DNA of 45,621 nucleotides from Nocardioides sp. J54 (lineage in GTDB: Bacteria; Actinomycetota; Actinomycetes; Propionibacteriales; Nocardioidaceae), in the NCBI RefSeq assembly GCF_000519005.1, contig NZ_JAER01000035.1, positions 1 to 45,621 of the forward strand, in the 5' to 3' direction. Of this stretch, positions 34,267 to 43,437 are shown piece by piece (within the stretch, counting starts at the first letter, position 1; each line of letters opens with the position of its first letter). A program made the position numbers and the translations under genes. The notes under the pieces are model-generated. The model was not told the origin of the DNA and ran no database searches. It saw only the letters and a list, made by a program, of their open reading frames with translations.

Positions 34267-36321
34267 TTACCGCGGCAAGTACCCCAGCCATAAACCGTCT
34301 CTGGCGCGTGTCATCCCGACGAAGAGCTCGCGGTGGAAGCGTTCCAGCCGTTCGGCGTAGGCAGATTCCGCTTCTCCATGTCGTCTCGCGGGCGGGCTGT
34401 GGCGCAGTCCAGGCATCAGGACGTACTTGAAGTCGAGTCCCTTTCCCCGCTTGAAGGTCCCAATCTTGACCTTGTCCTGCGTGACCCCGTCGTAGGCCGT
34501 GAGCTCAACGGTGGGAACACCTGCCGCACGCAGCACCCGCTGATACTGGGAGACGGCGCCGACGTACGCCACCAGGACCGCCATGTCGCCCAACGGGACG
34601 CCGTAGTCCCGAGTGCGGATGATCTGGTCGACCAGGCGGGCCTCCAGGTCTTGCTGGGAACCAGCGAGGAACTCGATCGGTGCATGTCCATGGCGTGCGA
34701 TCTCGACTTCACGGCCGCCGTGCTCGAGTTGTCCTTCAAGGTCACCGAAGCGATCGTGTGACACCTCGCGCATGGCGCGGTTCAGGATCTCGATGGTGTT
34801 GCGGTAGTTCACCTTGAGCACGGTTGATCGACCCGTGATGTTGATTCCGGCCTCGGAAAGGTTGAACCCACCGGGGTAGACCGACTGCTGCCCGTCGCCG
34901 ATCAGCAGGACCTGGCCGTCTCGTGCGAGGCGGGCCAGGAACTGGAGTGCGGTCAGGGTGAGGTCCTGCACCTCGTCGACGATCACCGCGCCGTACCGCA
35001 AGAGCCCCGGTGTCTCGTCGAGCACATCCAGCGCATTCATGATCAAGTCGTTGAAGTCGCAGACCCCGGCTTCGTCGAGGAGTTCGCTGTAGCAGCAGTA
35101 GAGGTTCCAGAGGTCGACCCGGGACTCCCGCGGGAAGGTTGTCTTGCGGCCGACGCGCTCGAGGTCCCGGTAGGTGTCGAAGTCGAGGATGCCTCGCCCC
35201 TTGATGACGTAGTCGATCTCCTCGCGCCAGTAGTCAGGTCGGGGCTCGAATCGAGCGAGTTTGTCAGCTGCCTGAGTCTCCGCCCAGGCGCGCTCGAACG
35301 CCCGGCTGCATGCGTCAAGGTCGATACGGACGCCAACGCCCGACAGCTCGAGCACCCGGTAGGCGAGTTGATGCGCGCTTGCGAACTCAATGTTCTCGGC
35401 ACCCGCTGGCGAGATGCGTCGAGCGAGCGCTGCTTGCACACGGGGAAGGGTCTTGACGAAGGACGTGAAGAGCACGGGCAGGTCTGACCGCTGCGCGAGG
35501 TAGACCGCGCGATGCAGGCCGACGACCGTTTTGCCGGTGCCGGCCGGACCACGGATGCGGTACGGACCGTTCCACTGCGCACGAACGAGCTTGTTCTGTT
35601 CCGGATGGATGAAGGTCATCCAGTCTTCAATGGGTTTGGCGAGGAGCGCTTCGTTGAGTGCGCCGTGAACCTCGTCGAACTCGATCAGCGGCTCATCGAG
35701 CGCTTCGTCTTTCGCGCGTGGCTTCCGCGGAACCTTCGTCTTTGCCTGTGTGGGAACGGGACCCTTCGGCGGGCATGCCAGCTCGAGGTCGTCGGCGATG
35801 GCGTGTACGTTCTCGGGCGCGAGGCGAGGTGGCCGACTCAGCAACCACCCAATGAGCTCCGTGGCGCCGATTGCCGTCGACGGGCCCACGGGGGTCGCCT
35901 TCATGGACTGGTTGGTAAACGCCAGGACCGACTGGATCGCGCTCGGAACCAGGCCGTGGTCAGCGAGGACGTCGGCGAGCCGGTCGATGAGCGAGATGTG
36001 CTTGTCGATGGTCGCTGTTTCGTCTGCATCGCCACGGAAGAGCTGGCCGTTGATGATCGAGACTTCCGCCCACTCCTTGGCGTCGATGATCAGTACCCCA
36101 GGCGGTCCCACGACGAGGAAGTCGATGTTGGCGCGCGAGCTATTCGGCCACTCGCGATCCTCCAGCACTCGCCATTGAAACTGAATAAGCTCCTTCAGGT
36201 ACTTCGAGAGCGTGCGCTCGGATTCAGCGGCGATGAGGAAGTTCTCTGCGCGCTCATCCAGCAGGCGGGCGTATTGCCTCAGGCGTGCGCTTTCGTCCTC
36301 TGCGGAATCCCCAGCGGCCAT
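34267..36321 (-). CDS. NERD-domain UvrD-like helicase
   Basis: The 684-residue protein has GGGAGG 6 bases before its ATG at 36321. A NERD nuclease-related domain is seen at about residues 40-140 (NIDFLVVGPPGVLIIDAKEW). The helicase part has Walker A GPAGTGKT at 258-265, LLFTSFVKTLP, motif II VIVDEVQDLT, motif III LLIGDGQQSVYPGG, and C-terminal FKRGKGLDFKYVLMP and ELFVGMTRARDGLWLGY. It is predicted to be an SF1A DNA or RNA helicase with a nuclease-like module. Such proteins often lie in defence islands. GC is intermediate, near the island edge. Confidence 0.9.
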   Translation of the reverse strand: MAAGDSAEDESARLRQYARLLDERAENFLIAAESERTLSKYLKELIQFQWRVLEDREWPNSSRANIDFLVVGPPGVLIIDAKEWAEVSIINGQLFRGDADETATIDKHISLIDRLADVLADHGLVPSAIQSVLAFTNQSMKATPVGPSTAIGATELIGWLLSRPPRLAPENVHAIADDLELACPPKGPVPTQAKTKVPRKPRAKDEALDEPLIEFDEVHGALNEALLAKPIEDWMTFIHPEQNKLVRAQWNGPYRIRGPAGTGKTVVGLHRAVYLAQRSDLPVLFTSFVKTLPRVQAALARRISPAGAENIEFASAHQLAYRVLELSGVGVRIDLDACSRAFERAWAETQAADKLARFEPRPDYWREEIDYVIKGRGILDFDTYRDLERVGRKTTFPRESRVDLWNLYCCYSELLDEAGVCDFNDLIMNALDVLDETPGLLRYGAVIVDEVQDLTLTALQFLARLARDGQVLLIGDGQQSVYPGGFNLSEAGINITGRSTVLKVNYRNTIEILNRAMREVSHDRFGDLEGQLEHGGREVEIARHGHAPIEFLAGSQQDLEARLVDQIIRTRDYGVPLGDMAVLVAYVGAVSQYQRVLRAAGVPTVELTAYDGVTQDKVKIGTFKRGKGLDFKYVLMPGLRHSPPARRHGEAESAYAERLERFHRELFVGMTRARDGLWLGYLPR

Positions 36322-36421
36322 GTCGACCTCCCTTTCAGGCAGGGTAGGTCTGGAGAACTCGTTTGACGGGAGTTCTGCGAATTTCCTCTGCGCAGCGGAC
36401 GGTGCTGCTTGACTCCGGCTC

Positions 36422-38080
36422 GTGGTCACCTGCATCCCCGAATCACCCACGTTCACGACCGGGTCCGAGAAGGAGGTCTGGGAGCTGCTGCGCGACCAGC
36501 TCGGGCCGGACGACGTGCTGCTGGCCAACCAGCACCTCACCACCGAGGAGCGGGACTACGAGGCTGACCTGGTGGTGCTGATGCCCGGGTTCGGGGTGCT
36601 GGTGCTCGAGGTGAAGGGCGGGTCGGTCTGGTACGACGAGGGGTGGATCCAGAAGCGCGGGGAAGAGCCGCACTGGATCGACCCGGTGGGGCAGGCCCGC
36701 GACGCGAAGTACGCGCTGCGCTCCTACGTCGAGCGCCAGGCAGCGTGGGGGAGCAGGACGCGGGTGCGGTGGGCGCACGGGGTGGTGACGCCGTACTCCA
36801 CCTTCGACCAGGCGTTCAGCCTGCCTGAGCTGCCGCGGCACGCGCTGCACGACCGCGACGACCTGGCGCACGTCGCGACGCGGCTGCGGCAGAACGCGTC
36901 GAAGGGGGACACCCAGCGGGCGCCGGAGGCGGACGACGTCGATGCGATCGTCGCGGCGCTGACCGGTCGGTTCAACACCAGCTACTACGACGTCAATGCC
37001 GAGGCGGCGGAGCGCGCCGCGGAGGCGGACCGGCTGACCGACCAGCAGGCGATGATCCTGTCGGTCACCCGCCACCTCACCCGGGTCGAGGTGCGCGGCG
37101 GAGCGGGCAGCGGCAAGACGGTCCTGGCGCTCCAGCAGGCCAAGGAGCTCACCCGCGGCACCGCCGACCGGAAGCCGCAGCGGGTGGCCCTGCTGTGCTA
37201 CTCGATCGGGCTGGCGACGTACCTCAAGCGGCAGGTCGAGAGCTGGCCGCACCGCCACCGCCCGAAGTTCGTCGGCACGTTCCACGACTTCGGCCGGCAG
37301 TGGGGCGCGCCGGACGGCGACCGCGCAGACAGCGAGTTCTGGGAGGAGCAGCTGCCGCAGATCATGGCCGACCTGGCCGACGGGCTCACCGACGGCCAGC
37401 GGTACGACGCCGTGGTGGTCGACGAGGCGCAGGACTTCGCCGTCTCGTGGTGGACCCCCGTGCTCAAGGCGTTGCGCGACGAGGAGCAGGGCGGGCTCTA
37501 CGTGTTCTCCGACGAGAACCAGCGCATCTTCGGGCGGTTCGGCGTCCCTCCGGTCTCCCTGGTGCCGCTCGTGCTCGACCACTGCCTGCGCAACACCCGC
37601 GAGATCCACGGCGCGTTCGCGCCGCTGGCGCCGTCACGGATGTACGCCCGAGGCGGGCACGGCCCGGACGTGCGGTTCGTCCCGTGCGACGCCGCGGACG
37701 CCGAGGAGGTCGCTGACGACGAGGTGGTGCGGCTGCTCGACGAGGACGGCTGGGAGCCCGGCCGGGTCGCGCTGATCACCACCGGCCACCGCCACGCCTC
37801 GCACAAGATGCAGACCGACGCGGTCGGCCAGGAGCAGTACTGGGAGACCTTCTGGGACGCCGAGGAGGTGTTCTACGGTCACGTCCTCGGGTGCAAGGGC
37901 CTCGAGCGCCCGGCCGTCGTGCTGTGCCTCAACGAGGAGTCGGTGACGGACCGGGCGCGCGAGCGCCTCTACGTCGGGATGTCGCGTGCGACCGACCAGC
38001 TGGTCGTCGTCGGCAACCCGGACTGGGTGCGGGAGGTCGGCGGGCCGCAGGTCGCGAAGACCCTCGGCCTCACCGGCTGA
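36422..38080 (+). CDS. second NERD-domain SF1 helicase
   Basis: The 552-residue protein (GTG start) has a NERD domain with Asp49 and Glu63-x-Lys65 (DLVVLMPGFGVLVLEVKGG). A UvrD/Rep helicase core follows: GGAGSGKT at 226-233, motif II VVVDEAQDF near 340, FSDENQRIFGRFG and ERLYVGMSRATDQLVVVG. It diverges from the first NERD helicase across 100 bases, but its GC is like the rest of the chromosome. It may therefore be a host gene next to which the island inserted, or an older arrival. Confidence 0.9.
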   Translation: MVTCIPESPTFTTGSEKEVWELLRDQLGPDDVLLANQHLTTEERDYEADLVVLMPGFGVLVLEVKGGSVWYDEGWIQKRGEEPHWIDPVGQARDAKYALRSYVERQAAWGSRTRVRWAHGVVTPYSTFDQAFSLPELPRHALHDRDDLAHVATRLRQNASKGDTQRAPEADDVDAIVAALTGRFNTSYYDVNAEAAERAAEADRLTDQQAMILSVTRHLTRVEVRGGAGSGKTVLALQQAKELTRGTADRKPQRVALLCYSIGLATYLKRQVESWPHRHRPKFVGTFHDFGRQWGAPDGDRADSEFWEEQLPQIMADLADGLTDGQRYDAVVVDEAQDFAVSWWTPVLKALRDEEQGGLYVFSDENQRIFGRFGVPPVSLVPLVLDHCLRNTREIHGAFAPLAPSRMYARGGHGPDVRFVPCDAADAEEVADDEVVRLLDEDGWEPGRVALITTGHRHASHKMQTDAVGQEQYWETFWDAEEVFYGHVLGCKGLERPAVVLCLNEESVTDRARERLYVGMSRATDQLVVVGNPDWVREVGGPQVAKTLGLTG

Positions 38081-38124
38081 GCCCGCCCGCCGATCAAGGG
38101 CCGATCAGGCCCGCTCAGCGAGGC

Positions 38125-38613
38125 TCACGCCTCGTGCCCGCTGCCGTCCGACAGGTCGCAGGAGTGCGCTGCGGCCACCTCGCGCGCCTCGGCCAGCGCG
38201 AGCTCCGGGCTGGTCCAGCCGCAGTCCTGGCAACAGGCGAGGGCGGTGGCCGGCTCGGACTCGTAGCGGCGCTCGACGTCGGTCGTCACCAGCACGACTG
38301 GCACCGGCTCCCAGCGGAGCTGGTCGAGGTGGCCGGTGGCGCGGGCCAGCGGCAGCCCCGGTGGCGTGACCACCCCACAGCTGCACACGTCGCCGTCAGG
38401 GTGCTCCCGGGCCAGCTCGTGCACGTCGCGGGCCTGCGCCAGCACGATCTCGTAGGCATCCATTGCCAGCAGTCCGGCGGCGCTGCCGTCCCGGCCGGCA
38501 GCCCTGGCCCGCTCCGCGCTGCTGCGCAGGGCGAGGTACTCGAAGCTCGCGCCGAGCACACGCACGTCGTACCGATGCCCGCGCCAGGCGAGCGTCTCGA
38601 AGTCAGGTCCCAC
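38125..38613 (-). CDS. hypothetical protein with cysteine motifs
   Basis: The 162-residue protein starts at a GTG with AAGGAG before it. Two cysteine pairs are visible: DVCSCG in the middle and ALACCQDCGW near the C-terminus, with HSC close to the end. These could bind zinc. There is no signal peptide or membrane segment. I do not recognise a family. It is convergent with the NERD helicase upstream. Confidence 0.7.
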   Translation of the reverse strand: MGPDFETLAWRGHRYDVRVLGASFEYLALRSSAERARAAGRDGSAAGLLAMDAYEIVLAQARDVHELAREHPDGDVCSCGVVTPPGLPLARATGHLDQLRWEPVPVVLVTTDVERRYESEPATALACCQDCGWTSPELALAEAREVAAAHSCDLSDGSGHEA

Positions 38614-38910
38614 AGGGACTCCTTCCCGTCCTTGGCCGCGCCACCGTGGCGCGACCCGGGTCTTCTCCGGAAGGCACCGTGCCGGGTGGCGCGGTTGCCG
38701 GTCGACCACGTCCGGAGGCGTGCGGTCGACACTCGTGACCCATGTCCGCGGGACCGGTCGGCCCCGCACGGCGCACGCTAGGGACGGCGCCCGACAGAAC
38801 TGCCCCGAGCGCCGCCGGCGTGGGGTGATCGGACCCTGCTGGTGGTCACTTCGGACCATCTCTGCCCTGTTCTCCAGCGGCCGGCCGGTCTCCGACCTAC
38901 GGTCGCCGGC
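38614..38910. other. divergent intergenic region, no gene seen
   Basis: This 297-base GC-rich region separates the Cys-motif gene from the secreted nuclease. A short inverted repeat, GTCGAC spaced around 38701-38729, is the only structure noticed. No coding sequence is convincing. It must hold both promoters. Confidence 0.5.
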
Positions 38911-39615
38911 ATGAAGCGACTGATCCGGCTCCTCGGCGTCCTGGTGACCGCGGCCCTGCTCGGCACCGGGCTGGCCGCGACGGCGTCGACCTCCGCGTCC
39001 GGTGCGGCAGCGGTCGACCGGGACTGCGGCGACTTCAGCACCCAGGCAGCCTCGCAGCGGTTCTTCCTCGACCACGGCGGGCCGCGCAGCGACCCGCACC
39101 GCCTCGACGCGGACGGTGACGGGATCGCGTGCGAGACCCTGCCCTGCCCGTGCAGCTACGCGACCGGCGGAGGCGGCGGCGGTGGCGGTGGCAGCACCAC
39201 GCCCACCGTCGTGCGGCAGTGGGCGCGGGTGGTCCGCGTGATCGACGGCGACACCGTCGACGTCCGGCTCGCCGGTGGCCCCACGCGGCGGGTGCGGCTG
39301 ATCGGCATCGACACCCCTGAGACCAGCCCCCGCGAGTGCGGCGCCGGGCTCGCCACCCGGTCGGCACGGCAGCTGCTGCCGCGCGGCACCCGGGTCCGCC
39401 TCGTCTCCGACACCCGTCAGCCGAAGAAGGACCGGTACGGCCGGCTGCTGCGCTACGTCAGCAAGGGCTCCATCGACGTCAACCGCACCCAGGTCAAGCG
39501 CGGCTGGGCGCGCGTGTACGTCGTGGGGCGCGGGTTCACCCGCGTGGCGGGCTACCGCACCGCGCAGCGCTCCGCGCAGGCCGCGCCGCGGGGGATCTGG
39601 CGCACCTGCCGCTGA
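38911..39615 (+). CDS. secreted Excalibur-thermonuclease fusion
   Basis: The 234-residue protein has a signal peptide (LIRLLGVLVTAALLGTGLAA). Residues about 36-76 are an Excalibur calcium-binding domain ending in DADGDGIACE. Then comes a Gly-rich linker of about 10 Gly, then an SNase-like domain from about 105: RVIDGDTVDVRL, RVRLIGIDTPE, KDRYGRLLRYV and RGWARVYVV. SNase-type enzymes cut DNA and RNA with calcium. The catalytic residue pattern (Arg of RLIGIDTPE, Glu, and Arg of KDRYGRLL) is kept. It is probably an extracellular nuclease; Excalibur usually follows, rather than precedes, an SNase domain. Confidence 0.9.
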   Translation: MKRLIRLLGVLVTAALLGTGLAATASTSASGAAAVDRDCGDFSTQAASQRFFLDHGGPRSDPHRLDADGDGIACETLPCPCSYATGGGGGGGGGSTTPTVVRQWARVVRVIDGDTVDVRLAGGPTRRVRLIGIDTPETSPRECGAGLATRSARQLLPRGTRVRLVSDTRQPKKDRYGRLLRYVSKGSIDVNRTQVKRGWARVYVVGRGFTRVAGYRTAQRSAQAAPRGIWRTCR

Positions 39616-39651
39616 CGGACCGAGTGACGGACCCGGGCCGTTGCCCCGCGG

Positions 39652-40026
39652 TCAGTGGCTGTTGAGCACCGCCCAGCCGATCAGCTGGTCGATGCGGCGG
39701 ATGTCGGCGCCCTTGCCGACCTTGATCTTGATGTGGCCGGCGCGCGTCCACAGCTCGATCTCGGCGTTGATGTCGAGCAGCTTGCCGGCGTTCTCCGAGG
39801 ACCACATGTTGATCGAGGAGTAGGGCAGCGAGTAGATCTCGACCTTCTTGCCGGTGATGCCCTGGGCGTCGCGGACGATCAGCCGCTTGGTGGTGAACAC
39901 GGCGCTGTCGCGGAAGGTCTTGAACGCCGTCACCGGCTGCTCGCCCTCCACGAGGATCGGCCCGATGTCGTCGGGGATCGGGACCTCCTGCATGAAGGTC
40001 CAGGACGTGATGGTCGCGGTTTCCAT
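39652..40026 (-). CDS. bacterial PH-domain protein
   Basis: The 124-residue protein matches the bPH_1 (PF08000) fold: FRDSAVFTTKRLIVRDAQGI, TGKKVEIYSLPYSSINMWSS, then IELWTRAGHIKIKVGKGAD and a C-terminal helix. Proteins of this type form oligomeric rings or act as scaffolds; function is unknown. The ATG at 40026 is chosen as the start of the conserved part. It lies downstream of the large membrane protein on the same strand, 79 bases apart. Confidence 0.88.
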   Translation of the reverse strand: METATITSWTFMQEVPIPDDIGPILVEGEQPVTAFKTFRDSAVFTTKRLIVRDAQGITGKKVEIYSLPYSSINMWSSENAGKLLDINAEIELWTRAGHIKIKVGKGADIRRIDQLIGWAVLNSH

Positions 40027-40105
40027 CACGCCAGCCTGCCCGACCCGGGCGGCGGATTCCCGCAAGTCGGGGCCGCCGCCCAGGTCGGGTGGGTCGGGTG
40101 TGCTG

Positions 40106-42418
40106 TCAGTCGGCGGCGAAGGTGACGACCGGCTCACCGTCCACGAGGTCGACCGTGCCGGAGAGGTAGAGGCTGGCCTCGTCGGTCTCCTCGGTCCACT
40201 CCGGTGCGCCGAAGCCGTACGACGCGTCGTACTCGTAGGTGACGGTGGCCTCGCCGGTCTCGTCGGAGGACAGCTCGAACGGGAAGGTGCCGTTGAACCA
40301 GTCCCACGCCACCGTGGGCATCGTGGTCAGGGTCCAGGTGACCTTGCGCTGCTCGTCGCCGTAGCCGTAGGTGTCCTGCGGGCAGTCGTCCGGGTCGAGC
40401 TCGGTCGCTGCCATGCACCCCTCGACCCACTCCGCGACGGCGGTGTCGACCGCCTCGCGCAGCTCGGCCGACGGGGTCGGCGTGCCGGTCTCGACCCACA
40501 GGCCGTAGGTCTGGGCCGCCGGCACGGCGGTCGGCTCGTCGGCCGGCTCGAGCCACGGGTTGTCGGCGTACGGGTTGAAGACGTAGGAGCCCGGGAGCAC
40601 CCAGAAGTCCACGTCCTCGCCCCCAGCCGCCTCGACGGACACGCCGTTGGCCTCGATCGCGGAGCTGGCCTCGGGCACCGAGACGGTCACCTCGCGGGCG
40701 AGGCCGCCGTCGTCGACCTTCCAGTCGTCGAAGAACACCGCCCGCTTGCCGTCGCGGGTCAGCGTCAGCTCCACGCCGTCGCCCTCCTCAGGGCCCTCGA
40801 GGTCGACGGTCACGGTCACGGAGCTGCCGTACTCCTCGACGTCGGTGATCTCGTAGCCGGTGATCCGGTCCTCCGCCGAGGAGTAGACCTCGTCGGTGAG
40901 CAGGGCGACCGACGCCTCGTCCCCGTCGACGGGGGCCAGGTCGAGCACCTCCGCGACGTCGCCGGCGACGACGGCGTCGAGGTAGGCCTCGGCCCGCTTC
41001 TCGGGGTCGGACAGCGTCGAGGCGAGGATGCTCATGACGACGACGCCGAGCAGGGTGATGCCGCCGACCACGGCGGCCGCGATGAGCCCCTTGCGCGCCC
41101 GCGCCCGGTCGCCGGGTGACATCGGGATGCGCTGCGCAGGGCCGGCCGGCGCCGGCAGGGGGTGCTTCGGCCCGGCGGCGAGGCGCCGGGTGAGGCCGGC
41201 GGGCAGTGCGCGGGCGAGGGCGGGGGCGAGGAAGCGCGAGGCCACCTCCACCAGCGCACCCCACACCGCGAGCACCGGCACCAGCCAGTAGGCGGCGTGG
41301 AACGCGACGCCGCCGTCGACGCCGAAGAACGCGCCGGACACGCGCACGGTCGAGACGAGGCAGACGGCGAGCCCGCCGGCGGCGTACGCGAGCGGCAGGG
41401 TGGTCCACGACGCCGGGTGCGCGAGCCACGCGGTGTCGTGCCCGCGGCGCAGGTGCCACGCGACGGCGGCGAGCAGCACGAACAGCACGGCGAGCAGCGG
41501 CAGGACCACAGCCGGGAACCAGCCGAGGTCCCAGGCGAAGGAGTGCTCGCCCAGCGCGGTGACCGCGCCGACGTGCCCCATCGCGAACGCGCCGAGGGAC
41601 AGCGTCGGCCCCCAGACCAGGCCGTAGAGCGCGGCGTCGACACCGCTGTCGACCAGCATCCACACGACGGCGACCGGCACGACCAGGACCACCCACAGCA
41701 GGACGTGCTGCGTGACGAGGTGCGCGCTGCGGCGCACCTCGGCAGGCGTACGACGTGGCCACAGCGAGCCCTGCGCCGACTGGCGTCCGGAGAACCCGGC
41801 GACCCCGGCCAGCGCGGCGGCGCCGACGAAGAGCCCTGCCGTGGCGGCGTGCATGACGAGGTCGTCGTCGCGCATCGCCAGCACCCGCGTCGCGACAACC
41901 GCGAGCAGCGCGGTCACAAGCCCGCCGCCGGCAGCGAGGATCGCGCGTTCCGTGGTGCTTCCGGACGGCAACGCCAGCTCGCTGCTCCTGGAGAGCCGGT
42001 GGACGGCGACGAGGAAGACGGCGGTGACGAGCAGGGGCGGCGCGAACAGGCGCAGCGCGAAGTCGTCGTCGCCGAGCCCGATCGAGCCGCCGAGCGCCAT
42101 CGCCGCGATCTGGAACGGGATGCCCACCAGGGTCCCGATCACCTTGATGTCGATGTCGCCGGACGGGTCATCGCTTGCGGCGCTGTCGGCCTCCAGCGCG
42201 ATCGCGAGCACGAGCACTGCCGTGAGCAGCAGTGAGGCGCCGAGCGCGAACGCGTAGCCGAGCAGCGGCGTCGCCGTCGAGCGGACGACTCGCCGCAGCG
42301 TCGGCACCGTCGTCATCACGGCCCGCGGCGGCGCGCCGGGAGGACCGGCGGGTGCGGCAGCGGGGGAGGGAGGCGGTGGCGGCGGAGCGGCGTCGCTCCC
42401 GGGCCCGAGGTTGTCCAT
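40106..42418 (-). CDS. large polytopic membrane protein, unknown function
   Basis: The 770-residue protein has a Pro/Ala-rich N-terminus, then about ten hydrophobic segments to residue 380, a cytoplasmic Arg-rich loop, one more membrane segment (IAAAVVGGITLLGVVVMSIL) and an acidic extracellular part of about 310 residues. That last part contains a region like NTF2/DUF4878 domains (AEAYLDAVVAGDVAEVLDLA). I do not recognise a named family. The ATG at 42418 fits a GAGG at 9 bases; ATG at 42427 is possible. Confidence 0.8.
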   Translation of the reverse strand: MDNLGPGSDAAPPPPPPSPAAAPAGPPGAPPRAVMTTVPTLRRVVRSTATPLLGYAFALGASLLLTAVLVLAIALEADSAASDDPSGDIDIKVIGTLVGIPFQIAAMALGGSIGLGDDDFALRLFAPPLLVTAVFLVAVHRLSRSSELALPSGSTTERAILAAGGGLVTALLAVVATRVLAMRDDDLVMHAATAGLFVGAAALAGVAGFSGRQSAQGSLWPRRTPAEVRRSAHLVTQHVLLWVVLVVPVAVVWMLVDSGVDAALYGLVWGPTLSLGAFAMGHVGAVTALGEHSFAWDLGWFPAVVLPLLAVLFVLLAAVAWHLRRGHDTAWLAHPASWTTLPLAYAAGGLAVCLVSTVRVSGAFFGVDGGVAFHAAYWLVPVLAVWGALVEVASRFLAPALARALPAGLTRRLAAGPKHPLPAPAGPAQRIPMSPGDRARARKGLIAAAVVGGITLLGVVVMSILASTLSDPEKRAEAYLDAVVAGDVAEVLDLAPVDGDEASVALLTDEVYSSAEDRITGYEITDVEEYGSSVTVTVDLEGPEEGDGVELTLTRDGKRAVFFDDWKVDDGGLAREVTVSVPEASSAIEANGVSVEAAGGEDVDFWVLPGSYVFNPYADNPWLEPADEPTAVPAAQTYGLWVETGTPTPSAELREAVDTAVAEWVEGCMAATELDPDDCPQDTYGYGDEQRKVTWTLTTMPTVAWDWFNGTFPFELSSDETGEATVTYEYDASYGFGAPEWTEETDEASLYLSGTVDLVDGEPVVTFAAD

Positions 42419-42494
42419 GCGGGGCATCCTCGCGGCACCGTCCGACGCAAGCAGCAGATCGGCGGAAAATCGTGTCGCTGCCGGGCGGTCCTGG

Positions 42495-42899
42495 TCAGGC
42501 CAGGGCCGCGGTGACCAGCTCCACGGCCGGGACGTCGGCCGGTGCCCAGTCGAGGCTGCCGAGCTCGTCGTGGGCGAGCCAGCGCAGCTCCTCGTGCTCG
42601 GTGGTGGTGGGCGTGCCGTCCACCAGCACGCACCAGTACGTCGACAGCGTGACCACCAGCGCGTCGTACGCGTACCTCGTGGTGGTCACCTCCTCGCCCA
42701 CCTGCACCCGGCAGCCGAGCTCCTCGTCGACCTCCCGGGCGAGCGCGGCCTGCGGTGACTCGTCGGGCTCGACCTTGCCGCCGGGGAACTCCCACATCCC
42801 GCCGGTGGCCCCGCCCGGCCCGCGGCGGGCGCACAGGACGCGACCGTCCTCGACGATCACGGCGCCGACGACAGCGACCTCCTTCACGGATGAGTGCAC
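42495..42899 (-). CDS. NUDIX hydrolase, MutT-like
   Basis: The 134-residue protein has a complete Nudix box, GGKVEPDESPQAALAREVDE followed by ELG, and the start VKEVAVVGAVIVEDGRVLCA. It resembles MutT/(d)CTP pyrophosphatases that hydrolyse oxidised or surplus nucleotides. GTG at 42899 is used; GTG at 42887 is possible since neither has a clear ribosome site. It starts 8 bases after the stop of the DUF2237 gene, so the two form an operon. Confidence 0.9.
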   Translation of the reverse strand: MHSSVKEVAVVGAVIVEDGRVLCARRGPGGATGGMWEFPGGKVEPDESPQAALAREVDEELGCRVQVGEEVTTTRYAYDALVVTLSTYWCVLVDGTPTTTEHEELRWLAHDELGSLDWAPADVPAVELVTAALA

Positions 42900-42907
42900 G
42901 GCGCGCG

Positions 42908-43303
42908 TCAGTCGTCGGTGAGGCTGCTGAGGTCGTCGGGCACGTCGACAGCGTGCTCCTGCAGCACCTCCAGCGGGATGAGCCGCAGCGCGGCCTCGTT
43001 GGTCGACGCGAGCACGACGGGCGCAGCCACGCCGTCGGCGTACGCGTGCAGCCAGCGGGCGGCGACCACGCACCAGCGGTCACCCGGGTGCAGGCCCGGG
43101 AACTGCCACTCCGGGCGCGGGGTCGAGAGGTCGTTGCCGACGGCCTGCTGGTGGGCGAGGAACTCCTCGGTCATCACCGCGCACACCGCGTGCACGCCGA
43201 CGTCCTGCGGCCCGCAGGTGCACGTGCCGTCGCGGTGGAAACCGGTCATCGGGTCGGTCCCGCAGGGTTGCAGCTCGCCGCCCAGGACGTTGCGCTCGGT
43301 CAC
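42908..43303 (-). CDS. DUF2237 family protein
   Basis: The 131-residue protein (GTG start) has the typical DUF2237 features: NVLGGELQPCGTDPMTGFHR, DGTCTCGPQDVGVHAVCAVM, FLAHQQAVGNDLSTP and FPGLHPGDRWCVVAARW. Function is unknown; conserved cysteines suggest metal or redox activity. It precedes the NUDIX gene in an operon and faces away from the ERCC4 gene. Confidence 0.9.
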   Translation of the reverse strand: MTERNVLGGELQPCGTDPMTGFHRDGTCTCGPQDVGVHAVCAVMTEEFLAHQQAVGNDLSTPRPEWQFPGLHPGDRWCVVAARWLHAYADGVAAPVVLASTNEAALRLIPLEVLQEHAVDVPDDLSSLTDD

Positions 43304-43437
43304 ACCCCGAGCCTAGGTCGGTGCACCCACCGGCAGTAGTGCGGTCGACCGCCCCACTCCCGGGGCGACGGGTGCACCGCGCTGCAGCCTGTCCGCGCCT
43401 GAGCCGCGGTGAGCGAGGCGCATGACAGACTCGGCCC

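Larger units (their letters stand above)
23870..36400. other. defence island, probably horizontally acquired
   Basis: From just after the nrdJ terminator to the gap between the two NERD helicases, composition is visibly richer in A and T than the flanks, most strongly at 25.4-34.2 kb. The content is all nucleic-acid defence: Dcm, Vsr, EcoRII-like nuclease, AIPR, PD-(D/E)XK, Z1, GHKL ATPase, winged helix, and a NERD helicase. No integrase, tRNA or direct repeat marking att sites was found at either edge, so the entry route is unknown. Confidence 0.75.
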
